Of a stretch of DNA of 64,000 nucleotides, positions 49,201-60,179 are shown piece after piece. The DNA comes from Gordionus sp. m RMFG-2023 (taxonomy: Eukaryota; Nematomorpha; Gordioida; Chordodea; Parachordodidae): the NCBI RefSeq assembly GCF_954871325.1, contig NC_088776.1, positions 24,042,508 to 24,106,507 of the forward strand, in the 5' to 3' direction. Numbering within the stretch: the stretch's first letter is position 1; the number at the start of each line of letters is the position of its first letter. The position numbers and the translations under genes are program-made. The notes under the pieces were generated by a model, which did not search any database, was not told the DNA's origin, and saw nothing but the letters and a program-made list of their open reading frames with translations.

Positions 49201-52200
49201 AGAATTTCATAATAAAAGAAGTATGATTAACAAAAGAACGAGTTAAATATTGAGAGCACACTACTTGAAAAAGAATTAAAACATTTTAAGTTAGGACTTT
49301 ATATAAAGAGTTATATTTATACGATTATTCAGAATTATTTTTTTAAAGAGTGTCTAACAGGGACGAGAACCCGAACCCAAACCCTGACTCCGAACTCTCA
49401 ATATTTTGCTGAACCCAAACCCTTTTTTAAAATTTAGGGTTCAGGGTTCAATCTTTATTTTTTAATTTTAAAAAATTTATATATTAATTTTAAAAAAAAC
49501 ATTTTTTTGATCATTTTTTCGTGTAATAATTTTTGTTATATTTAGTAATTCTTTTAATTGTATTATAGTATTATAATTATGATGATAAATTATTTTTATG
49601 GTGATACTTATTATAATAAAAAAATTTCTTAAAAATGATGTTACTGTTATTTTAACTAATTTTCAATAAGTCATTATTTTTCTGGTCTCTGAATCCAGAA
49701 CCCACCTGAACCCGAACTGGGTTCAGAGATTTTTCGTTGAACCCAAACCTAAACCCGAACCCATTTTTTAGAAAGAGGGTTATCGTCCCTGGTGTATAAG
49801 TGTGAATCGGATCTAATTACCACACAAAGAATTATTCAAATTAACATAAGGAAATCTTGAGGCCATCGCTAAAAACAAAATTCTTATGCCCCCCCCCCTC
49901 CACTATCTTTTAATTTGGTCTGCTGAACTCAAATACCCGTGCGGCGAAATTGGCCGTTACAGCTCTATGAATTGAATTTTATTTGGGGTTGAGATATCTT
50001 ATACATTTATTCAAATATAAAATAATTGGGATAGCATAAAATATGTCCCACCAATTTTTTCCACTTTTATTATTAACAAGGATAATATCTTTACGTTAAA
50101 CATGTATTTTTAAACATTATTTTTATGAGAAAAAGGAAGTATAAACATTTTTAACACTTTTGACAAAGTTTTTTTTTACTTAAAAACATATATTCTTTTT
50201 CCTTCTATAGCTCGTTTAAAAACAATTCCCATACCACCCACCTCAGAGGCGCCTCTCCATATGATGGCTATTATTCCGGCAAACATAAATGCACATTGTA
50301 TGGCATCCGTCCAAATGACCGCTTTCATTCCGCCCTAATGATGTTGAGGTATTTAAATTCATTAATATGGTATTTCATTATTATAATCTATATATAATAT
50401 ACAAGAAAGTATGTGGATAGTATATAATTATCAGGTATCTCCAAAAAGCTACCTTGTACAAAATGTAATTAGTTGAATAGCATTTATTAGAAATGTAACT
50501 GGATTACAGTTCTCAAATTTAATAGTTATATTATAGCTACCTTAACTTTTTCAAAAAATGATGTTAATTATATGGCTTACTTGATACATTAAACATACGC
50601 AGTTTTAAGAAAAAACAATTATATTATTATTTATATACTTATTATATATAATTTGTTTCTATCCTTTTCTTAATATTTAGTGTTGTTATAGAATAAAATA
50701 TATTTGGGTATGCAACAATTATTTAGTTTACATAACGAGGCTTCCATAAATTAGTTGTTGAAGATTTCTCAGCTAAAATTTTCCTATTTATAGGTAAAGA
50801 ATACCTTGTAGGGGAGACTGACGCTATTTCGGGCTGATTTGGAGTGCCATAAATGGGTGAAATAAGACTTTTGGCTAAAGAAGGGAACCCCCATCATTAG
50901 GCTATAATTTCATTATGCTAAATAATTCTTGCCTTAAGTATCCCTCCCCGAACGAAACGAGAATCATCTTTTGGTCGAATTTGCCCCAAGCTCGGAGTAT
51001 TCTCGGATATAAACCGGAATATTTGCATATAATGTTTATTGGCTTTATTTTAATAAAAATGGATCTTAAAATTGACAAATTATATAAATAAACTTTATTA
51101 ATGAATTTAATAATCTTATGCATCCTTGAGGCCCATCATTAACAAATGTTTGATATGTTCTAATAGATACTCTGTCCTCGTGGACTTTTAAAATTTTATT
51201 ATAATCTTTATTAATAATACTAATTATTTTTTCTTTAATAATTTTTGCATTTTAAAAAAAATTATAAAAAAATGTCAATTATGAAAATATTTATAGTGTC
51301 CGGCAAATACCACGTCTAGCATATTCATGGAAGTAGTATTTAACAGAAATTCGATCATTATCAAGTAAATCCTTGTTCAAAATCTTTGAAATTTTTTTTA
51401 TATTTATTAAGGGTCCAAAGTTGCAGTATAAATTTTAATGTGTGAAACTTAAATAAATTAATTTTAAACAAAAAAATCTAGCACACTTTTTTTCTTTACT
51501 TTTAGTTATTAAAAGATGTTTTTTTGCATTAAAATTTTTTAAAAGTATCCGAAGCTGAATTTTTTTACGAATTAATTTTTTTATATTAACCTACTTTACT
51601 TATAAATTTCAAGTCTCAAAGTTAAATAGTTTTAAATACAAAGGCTGTCCAGATTTACCCCATATCCGAAATAGCCCCAGTTTCACCTACAATTAAATAA
51701 TCCCCATATATTTTTATATGTTTAAAATAATTTATAAAACTAAGCCAAGCACATGCGTATTTAAGATTTTCTATGGGGTGAGTGGAAATATTTGGGGGAA
51801 AGGGTTCACTTCTCCAAACTCTTTTTTCAGATCTTGCTCAGTTTTTGATCGGGTCGCGGGTTTCATCTTAAATTTGTTATATACAAGAATTCCTCAGTCG
51901 TATCAATATTTTTAAGAATTTTATAATTATTAACTTGAAGGTCAATCATAATATCATTAATAAAATTAATTTTATTTCTTGGCCTTAAATTATAAGTGGT
52001 TTGTATCATCTCCGTTTTTTTGAAATTGTTGTAATTGCTGTTGTTGTTGTTGTTGCTGCTGCTGTTGTTGTTGTTGTTAATGCTGTTGTTGTTGGTGTTG
52101 GCCTTAAAGGTCTGCTTGTTCTCTTTCCATGACGAATAGCCTTGCTAATCGGTTCTATCCTCTCTTCTCCAAGAATCTTTCTCTACATATGTTTTATTAT

Positions 52201-55200
52201 TATTGATCTCCAACGATTGAAATTTGACAACAATGTCCTCTATAATATTAATTTCTGTAGTATTTTCTTTAATCAACCTTGTTTTTAGCTTTTCATTACG
52301 ACAATTCAATATAAAATGCACCGACAAAAATTCAGGATTGAGCCCCGAACCATACCCTTTCAGTCTATCGAAATACTCTCTGGAAGACTCAAGTCTGTCC
52401 GGTTTTGTATTGAACAACTCCAAAATACGCGTGATCTTGTTCTTTTCAACTTTCTTTTGTACTAAATCTTTCATTTGTTGATATGATAAATTATCAATGT
52501 TATCCATGATACCAATGTTTCGAATAATTTATATTTTTTTGTAGCTTCATCTATAATATTCTCCGCAAGAAATTTCAGATCCAACGTCTTCAATAATACC
52601 TTGATCTTTACATCACCCCTATCCTCCACCATAAAGTATAATATATAAGAATACGAATAGAATAGAATAGAATAAAGTGTGTGATTGTATTAAATAAGTT
52701 ACGGAGGAATTCCCAATATGTTTTTATAATTTATTTTAAAAATAAGAAAAAAACAATTTATTATCATAAAGAAAAACAAGTGATGACAAAATGAAAATAT
52801 ATATTAATATATATATATATTTTGTTGCCTTGAGATATACAAATAAATTTCACTGAACTTTAAATATATATTATTTAAGTATTTAAATATATAATAGTTT
52901 AACTGAATTTTAAATATAAATTATTTAAGTATTTAAATATATAATAGCGCACATGCAACAATTTTTAAAAAATATTTATCTATGATCTCAGTAAAAATTC
53001 TTGTAAAGAGACTTAATTATGTTTTACTAAATTCTAAATTTCATTGAAATTATTTAAATCATTTCCCTTTTAACAACATTTTTAAAAGTATCCTTTTTTG
53101 CACCACCCAGTATTTTTTCTTTTTAGCTTTCAAATTTTCTGGTGGTAAGCTCCTGCACTATCTCCACTTTATTACTCATGCTATCTATTTTATCTAATTA
53201 TTTCTGATCGATTCCATTTGTATCAATCACCGGTGTATTGCTATCGAGGCCAAAGTATCTTGATCTCCCACCGGTGTATCAAATCAATATCGACAGATAT
53301 CCCACCGTAGTATTCCTCACACCGAAGTATCAAATCGACAGATATTCCAATCTTGATCTCCCATCGAAGTATCGATCCCAATGGATCTCCCACCGGAGTA
53401 TTGTTATGACCATTGTAACATGGTAGACATTGAGCTTGAACGGCCTTCGAGGTCACCATCATCATAGCGCTGGCCAAGAAATTGTTCTACTGACCCACGA
53501 GTTCAGCTGGCCGTCTTATTTGGTTTAACAAGTATCCTAGCACCTGGCTTTCCCAAGCTTGACGGTGACTGGGGTGGCATTTCTCAGCTCAGAAATTTAT
53601 CATATCATATGTCTATACCCATCTGTCATCGAAGAAAAACCCGAAAATTTTTGGTTCCTTACCAGGATTGCTGGGACCTTCGGTTTCCAAGCATACATCA
53701 TACACGACTGGGCCACCCCGGCGATTGCACCACTCAGTATATATATATAAAGTATAAAAACCATGCTTAAACCCACCTTTTAAATTGAGGACAACTTTTC
53801 TATTAAATTGGAATTGGTTATAAATAAATCCTTGTTAATACAATGTTTTTCTTTGATCTAATAGTATATAAACTTTGAAATTATTTAATTCTTCAAAATC
53901 GATAAAGTTTAGCAAAAATAACACCTCAACGTGAATTTCAAATTTGTAGATAGGTTTCGCCGAAGCAATCAATTATTACGCTACCTACCTCGATTTATAA
54001 CCTTTTTAATATATTATTGCATATGATAACATTATAGCATTTTCTTGTAATAAACCATTTCAAAATGGTAAAAAAAAATCGTTTTACACTTGAATTGCAT
54101 CATTTAAAATATGTAAAGCATTATTTTAAATTTTACATGAGTAATTACTTCACAAGGTAAAAATACATAATTTATAAAAATGAACAAAATTATCAGTTCC
54201 TTTCGAGTTCAGTTTAAAGACGAGGTTATAAAATGTGTATTATTATGTAATCAAGCAGCGCTATTCCTAACACAAATGTATATAAGTAGTTATAAAGGGT
54301 ATTTAAATTAATCCAAGGTCTAAGATAAACTCAAAGATTTATTTAATAAAATTGTGAATGGGAAGAAACAACTTAAACCCCCTTTACAATTGGACCGCAG
54401 ACAAAATTAATTTTTTTGTTGAATAATAATGTAGAGGAGACCGAGTAAAGCGATTGACGGGGTAACAATGTTGCGAATAACTTCTTAACCCTTGAGCATA
54501 AAGACTTTAAATTTTGTGGGAAGATGTATTTTTATATTTAATTTCTTACCCTAAAAAACCGTTTTTTAACCCAAAAGTTATAAAAATTACCCTCTAGTTT
54601 TTTTTTCTTTTAGTAAAATAGATTAAAACGTAGCATAGATGTTTCATAAATTCATAGCTATATAATAAAATTTATCGGAAGTTTATAGCTTAACTAGAAG
54701 TCACGCAATAACCATTTACACTCACCTTGGTGTAAAGTAGATAAGGGGTCTGGTTTAAGCTGTAAAAATGTAATTTTTAAATATTAACGTCTAGATCATA
54801 TAAAGGATACTTTTGTGCAAAAAGGATCAAATAAATAGTTTGTGTTATTTGGAATAATATTTTATGAATAGTCGTGAAGGGAAAGAATAATTGAAATATA
54901 CGATGTGCCAAAAATAGTCTCATTAAAATTGTGCAATTTTTTATATAATTTTTTACATTCCAGTATTCTATTGATTGGTTTAAACTAAAAGTGAGGAATA
55001 GCTGTCAAAATTGTAATATTTTATTCAATTAAACAGTTATGTTCAATTTTATTTTAACCATTTCAATGCCTATCCACTTTACGCAAGGTGTGGAGTAAAA
55101 TGGCGAAATACATGATTCAGTTAATTTATCACAGCTCCTAAAGTATTATATGTAAAGAGCTACACTTTTTTTATTTTATAGATAAGGGATTTGACTAAGT

Positions 55201-56267
55201 ATATATATATATAATTTGTTCTGTTTTGTTAATGTTTCAAAATATTATGGTAAAAATGCAAAATACCAATGGTTTTACCCTGGTCTCCCCTAAAAAGCGA
55301 AAATCATTGAAGTTTATACTGAGTTATCTATCACTTGATATCAATGAAGGTCATCTTTTTTATTAGGACTATATATTAGTTTTTTTTTAAAAATGGAAGG
55401 AACATTTTCTATTTTTATATAATAAATCATAAAGTTGAGTGATTTATTTTGCAGAATTGTTTTCTTTATAAAAATTATAAAATTAAAAATGTAATAATTT
55501 CTTACTTGTTATATTTCATATAAAGCCAAAAAACAAAATGAAAAATGTTAGAAATTTTCATTGACTCTTTGGGTGTTTCACTATTTTTCAAAAATGATCA
55601 TTTTAGTATGAATAATAATAGTTTTAACAAAAATAAATAAAAGTCTATTAGGAGAATTGAGTTAGATTAAATATTTATACTAAAATTAGAATAGTGATAA
55701 GTTGGCAGGCAAACTCCTGTAACTTGTAAATTAAAACTAAATTTAGTTATATATAACTAAATTTTGTCACTAACGAAACCACATTATAAGACCATAGCCT
55801 TGATTTCTTATTAATTAAATGAGCATATATATAAATTGTATGGTAAATTAAATGCTCAAATTAACTAAACAAAATAATTTTCAATCCTTACAGACGATCT
55901 TTTTTATTTACCCACTATAGACATTAAAAATCTAAAATATTTTAATTCTCCCACACAAAAATTCACCATAAATTAATATTACGATTGAAGTATAAAATGT
56001 GCATACGAGCCCAATTACTACTATAGATGCATATGTTGGGAATTTTGTCACTATTTAAAATAATAATAAAATTTTAAATGATATAAAAACATAAATATAG
56101 GTAACCTTCATTTAACGCAATAGCAGGAGCATACATAACGATTCCCATGTAAAGTATCTATTAATATAACATTAATTTTCAATTAGTAGCCGATATCTAA
56201 CCGTTAGCATCACGAAGGTAACACATCCAGCTATCCTTATATACTTGTGAAATCTTTTCTCCAAATA
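46204..56267 (-). CDS. SLC5-family sodium-coupled solute transporter (SMCT/SMVT-like), N-terminal exons missing
   Basis: SLC5 proteins use the sodium gradient to import monocarboxylates, vitamins, sugars or iodide across the plasma membrane. Exons: 56202-56267 ([15 protein letters not shown]), 56106-56157 ([17 protein letters not shown]), 55983-56050, 50188-50334 ([20 protein letters not shown]), 48510-48643 ([28 protein letters not shown]), 48323-48452 (KCDPLTM...TSDQ), 48187-48272 ([11 protein letters not shown]), 47801-47981 ([20 protein letters not shown]), 47673-47759 ([12 protein letters not shown]), about 47430-47622, 47144-47250 ([11 protein letters not shown]), 46982-47100 ([15 protein letters not shown]), 46204-46284 (acidic tail). 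The order matches human SLC5A8 from TM3/4 to the tail. Introns range from 41 bp to 5.6 kb. Two junctions (50188/48643 and 48510/48452) do not keep phase with the GT-AG sites I see, so small exons, indels or decay are possible. Substrate is not predictable. Confidence 0.9.
46655..46880 (-). pseudogene. Decayed duplicate of two SLC5 exons
   Basis: This stretch is a worn copy of 48243-48460, which holds SLC5 exons 48323-48452 and the start of 48187-48272. Both share AGGTAAAAGCTA.ATTTATTTTTAA, TTTTTTTTAGATATTA, CGCATTAATAATGGGTC-like and GAAAGCAATTA.A.CAGGTAA.GC blocks in the same order. The coding frame is lost in the copy. It lies between the last two SLC5 exons, probably inside the final intron. 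Confidence 0.82.
49358..49791. mobile_element. Short hAT-like element in an SLC5 intron, TSD GTGTMTAA
   Basis: The ends are CAGGGACGAGAACCCGAACC and, inverted, CAGGGACGATAACCCTCTTT. The flanks are GTGTCTAA (49350-49357) and GTGTATAA (49792-49799), a duplication with one difference. Subterminal GAACCCAAACC and GGGTTCAGGG blocks repeat on both sides. It has no coding capacity and lies in the SLC5 intron between 48643 and 50188. Confidence 0.9.
50809..51689. mobile_element. Element of the GGGGAGAC-end family in an SLC5 intron
   Basis: The left end is TAGGGGAGACTGACGCTATTTCGGGC and the right end, inverted, TAGGTGAAACTGGGGCTATTTCGGAT. The A+T-rich body has no coding motif. Confidence 0.78.
52020..52640 (-). 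mobile_element. LTR-retrotransposon gag-like fossil
   Basis: An open - strand stretch (52145-52507) encodes a hydrophilic, helix-rich segment with [33 protein letters not shown] and FQSLEIN. The spacing of charged and aromatic residues resembles the capsid region of Ty3/Gypsy-type gag. A run of AAC/AGC codons follows downstream on the - strand (52026-52107). No reverse transcriptase or LTR was recognised nearby. It is a fragment, broken and probably old, lying in the 5.6-kb SLC5 intron. Confidence 0.5.
52026..52107. repeat. (CAA/CAG)n microsatellite
   Basis: The + strand reads almost only TTG and CTG triplets (TTGCTGTTGTTGTTGTTGTTG and so on) over about 80 bases. In the - strand it gives AAC/AGC codons next to the gag-like fragment. 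Confidence 0.9.
52851..52947. repeat. Tandem repeat, two units of about 49 bp
   Basis: The stretch ACTGAA(C/T)TTTAAATATA(T/A)ATTATTTAAGTATTTAAATATATAATAG occurs twice in a row with two or three differences. Confidence 0.85.
53219..53405. repeat. Irregular minisatellite, core ATACnnCGGTGGGAGAT
   Basis: On the - strand six copies of a core close to AATACNNCGGTGGGAGATC occur with spacings of roughly 25 to 50 bases, several followed by ATCTGTCGATTTGATAC. The patch is much richer in G+C than its surroundings. A - strand open frame crosses it (residues such as [17 protein letters not shown]), but no function is claimed for it. Confidence 0.75.
53406..54431. other. SLC5 intron DNA with a G+C-richer patch
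   Basis: 53420-53740 is clearly richer in G+C than its surroundings, and a stretch on the - strand (about 53670-53735) ends at a good donor (CCTG|GTAAGG). No protein family, RNA or LTR could be recognised, so it is left unassigned. Confidence 0.35.
54432..55292. mobile_element. Element of the GGGGAGAC-end family in an SLC5 intron
   Basis: The left end is TAGAGGAGACCGAGTAAAGCG and the right end, inverted, TAGGGGAGACCAGGGTAAAACC. Each end starts with TA. There is no coding. This is the second member of the family inside the same 5.6-kb intron. Confidence 0.78.
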
Positions 56268-56385
56268 CTATGTATAATATCAAAATAAATCACTGAAATA
56301 CATATTATTCGATATCGATACCTTGTAATAAATTGATATATTTTCGATATGATTTTTTTAGTATTGAAAATCTTTTATTAATTAT

Positions 56386-56518
56386 TACCCAGCATTCAGT
56401 TAGCACAAATTCTCTGCGAAGTATACAAAATTAGCGCTAACAACCTGAAACCTGTACTAATTTTGGTTATAGCTTATATAATTCGCCACGAATTCGTTCC
56501 AACTGTGAATGCAGGGTA
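56386..56518. mobile_element. 133-bp MITE with TACCC ends
   Basis: The left end TACCCAGCATTCAGTTAGCAC and the inverted right end TACCCTGCATTCACAGTTGGA are inverted repeats of about 25 bases with some mismatches. A TA lies at each border. It is non-coding and lies just upstream of the first recognised SLC5 exon. Confidence 0.7.
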
Positions 56519-58317
56519 CCAGACATATATTAAAGACACATTTCAAAGTTTTTATTATCAGACTTTCCCTATAAGCAATAACATTGAGCAGTGTTTTTTT
56601 TGAATGAATTTTAAGTCGCATTATTATTTGTTGTTCTATTCTCTACATTTTAGATCTAATACGATTAAATAATATAGGGAGAACGGAAGTTATAAATTAA
56701 TTATTGAAATATAAATATTCTGAATCGCTTTTTAATTTTTTTTATTTTATTTAGAAAAATTATTTAAAATGTTTATTGTATTTAAATAAATGGGATTAAT
56801 TTTTTTATAAAAATAACAATAATTTTTTTATTTTATAAAGTTAATGTTTTATTTGAATAATGTAAAACTAAATATTTTACCATTCAATAATTATAACTTA
56901 TGTAAAATTAAATTTAAAAAATTTTTTTTTCCGGTCATGGGTTATTTTATTTAAATATTTACTGATATGATATGTTGTCAAAATGTAGTAAAAGGATAGG
57001 AAATTTAGCTATAAGCTTTCAATACACCAAAATTTTAAAAGTATAGCCGACGCCGATCGATACAAAATATATCGGGTAGTGTATCGATGGTATAGTATCG
57101 CGATTCACAACTCTGATATTTGTTTCCTATCATTATTTCCTAATTGTAATTTAAAATAAAATGTTTAAAAATAATTGGAAAATCAAATCTATAGAAAAAT
57201 AATGATTACATTTAACAAGCTATCCCTCAAAATTAATAGTATAAAATGTGAGGGATATATTTTTGGAATATGTATATTGAAATATGTTGATATCATATTC
57301 TTATTCACATATCATGAAAACTACAAATTTGATTGGAATTCTAAATATCTAAAATCTGCCTGTTAACCCTTTATATCAAGTTTTTTTTGCAAAAAATATG
57401 TCCTAAGTCACATGATATTTTATTTATTTTCTTTCAAAACATAAAATTTATACAGTTTGACAATGAATTACAGAAATAAGAGAATAAATATCAGAGACCT
57501 GCAGAGGTACCAATTCCATGATCCGGCCCCAGGTTTTAGACTTTTTTTTTAAATTCCGGCCTGGGGTATATAAAAAAAATTTCTACATCGTTTCAAAATA
57601 AAAATTACGCTTTGATTAGTTTTTCAGTTATGATAAAATAATTTAATATCTAAATAACTTTTAAAATTGTATTCTTTATTCTAAAAGGATGATTTTATTT
57701 GATTAATACCAAATAAAAAGAGTAAACTTGTGATCATTTTTGGCGAAAAGTATTTTATTTTGTAATGTTGTTGACTGATTAAAATAAAAAATGGTTTTAA
57801 ACCGCTAAAATAGGGAATTTTCCTTATATCTCAAAGAAAAACAATATTAATATATGCTAGAGTAATAAACACTTGTATTTAAATTGAGTTCTTAAATAAA
57901 CGATAAGGTAATTTTGATAATATTTTCCCATTTTTAACCAATTTCTTAAAAACTCAATTTAAATATGGGAGTCATCTTCCCTACTACCTATTAATATTCA
58001 TTTCAATATTGCTTTAAAAAATTTCTAGGAGATTTAAGCGAGATTCCTAATTTTAAGCCATTTTTGTTTTAGCTCGTTGGAACTGAAACCAATTTTTATT
58101 TTTAGTCAAAAATTGCATAAACTATTAGAAAGATAATAATCAAATTTAACTAATATTATTGGTAATTTTTTATATAGATTATTAAATTTAAAAAAAATAT
58201 ATAATATAAACTAAGTTTTATTGGTTTCTAACGAGAGATATATAAATGGTTTTGAAATTGAAATAGGAAATATGAGAAGTAAATGAATGTGATATATTAT
58301 TTTAAAATACAATTTTT

Positions 58318-59388
58318 CAGAGCTGTTAAATACTGCATCTAAATACTAAAAGGTGGTATCTATATCTAGATGCAATTTTATGAAAATTATATCAAGATAC
58401 TATTTTAGAGGTATCCATATCTGTTTTTAAATATATTTTGATATATATTTATTTAATTCTTTTTTATATTAAAAATAAAAAATTTAAATGAATAATTTAT
58501 TTTATTTCATATGAGCATATAATTTAAATAAATATATTTTAAAAAATATTAAAACTAATGTAAAAAGAAAAATATACATAAAATATTAAAACTTACATAT
58601 TAAAAAAATATTATTAATCAAATAATCTTTTTTTTCCTTTTAAAACTATAGATATCAGTTCAAGATGTGAAGGATATTTTTCTCATGTAGGAATGTATAA
58701 ATCTTTGCTTAGCTATGATTCTTTATAATTAATAAAAACAATACCACTAATGTTAAAATTATTTTGAGCAAAGAAAGTTATTCCAAATTTTTAAAATTTT
58801 TATAGATATCCCGCTTAATTTTAATAAATAAATTATAAGTTTAATGTAAAAAAAATTTTTTTAAATAAATACTCGCTATAAATTAGAATTTGTTCGAAAG
58901 AACGATAAAAATAGGGAAATTGTTTAATATTTTTTTATAAATGTTCGAATTGAATGAGAACAAAATATAAAAATGTTGTTTACGTATTTTGTGCTCTCAT
59001 AATATGTGTGTTTCTGTTTGAAAAAAAACGGCTAACCTTGTATATATTTAGATGCAAAATCACTCTATTTTAGCCAATTAATAAAAACAGCTAAATCAAT
59101 AATTTTAGCTAGAAAAATATTGCCTAAGACTCGAGATTGAGCTAATAGATCTCCAAACCCTTAGGCCATCTATAAGCAAAATTCGAGCCTGCTAAATATT
59201 TTTGTGGATAAAATATTGAGCAAGCCGTTTTAAAAAATCGGCATGAATAGAGCGATTTTGCATAACTATATATAAATATAGCATAAACGGTATCTGCATT
59301 TTGTAATTAATGTAACAATATTTTGATACGTTTTTAGGCGTGGTATTTGTATCTAGATCTATTTGAGAAGTATCTTATAGCAACTCAG
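58318..59388. mobile_element. hAT-like element of the CAGAGTTGTTAAA family
   Basis: The ends are CAGAGCTGTTAAATACTGC and, inverted, CTGAGTTGCTATAAGATAC. The flanks are CAATTTTT (58310-58317) and CAATATTT (59389-59396), seven of eight identical. It carries the same GTATCTAGATA-type subterminal repeats as 22531-23203. It is older than that copy (more differences) and is itself split by the MITE 59049-59268. Confidence 0.85.
59049..59268. mobile_element. 220-bp MITE nested in 58318-59388
   Basis: The ends are TAGATGCAAAATCACTCTATT and, inverted, TAGTTATGCAAAATCGCTCTATT. The flanks TATATATT and TATATAAA agree in six of eight bases. The core matches the MITE at 29280-29474. Confidence 0.8.
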
Positions 59389-60179
59389 CAATATTTAAAT
59401 ATATTACTTTTTTATATACGATAATAGGGAAATTTAAAATATTGTTCCTGACCGGCCCCAATTTTATAATTCTTAGCCCAGCACGGATTTATATTCTAAA
59501 AAAATATATATTAGAGATGCATCCAAACTTTTGGCCTGGGCTTTCCTGTTTCAAGAGCTCTCATCAAGGCAATAACGATGAGCTTTGCCTGATGACTAAA
59601 ATATAAAATAATTCTATTATAAAATGGATAAGAGTGACGTGTATTGACTAAGAGGGCCTCTTATGTTATAATGACGCAATTGATTCGCTCTCCATACAGG
59701 GTCATGCATACGCCCTCCCTTAATGACACTACTCATTAATTCAAAATTCTAATATAATCTTAAAAGGGTTCGATTTTTTATATAAAGAATTAAAATACAT
59801 ATAGAAAATCACATTCTAACAGATAAAATAAGTGATTTGAGTATTCCAGTTTGATTTATATATTTTAATCAAAAACACAAGTAAGAAATAAAATGACCAC
59901 AAATTATATTGTCAGACGTCGTGGTGGGCATTTCAAATAGGAAATCGATTCAAATAATATATTGAATGAAGTGATATGTTGATCATCAATAAATAATTTA
60001 TTATAATTCTTTTTTTAATTTAAAACTTTATATTTTTTTTATTCGTTTTTTTAAATATTTATTTATATAATTATATAATATTTTGATATTATATAGATAT
60101 TATATAATTATTTAATAAATACTTTATATTTTAAAAAATATATTTAATAAATGTGTAAACTGTATTTTTTTAAAAAATA

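Larger units (their letters stand above)
57498..59520. mobile_element. Probable hAT-like element with CCGGCCC blocks, hosting nested MITEs
   Basis: The left block GACCTGCAGAGGTACC...ATCCGGCCCCAGG (57498-57570) and the right block GACCGGCCCCAATTTTATAA...GCCCAGCACGG (59449-59495) lie around A+T-rich DNA. The right part is followed by a separate TAGAGATGCATCC. The pairing of ends is approximate, and no target duplication was found. Confidence 0.4.

Noticed and set aside
52224-52481. Hydrophobic open frame on +
   Set aside because: It is antisense to the gag-like fragment on the - strand.
53559-53750. 63-codon open frame and a - strand stretch ending at GTAAGG
   Set aside because: No family resemblance in any frame and no partner exon; left as an unassigned G+C-richer patch.
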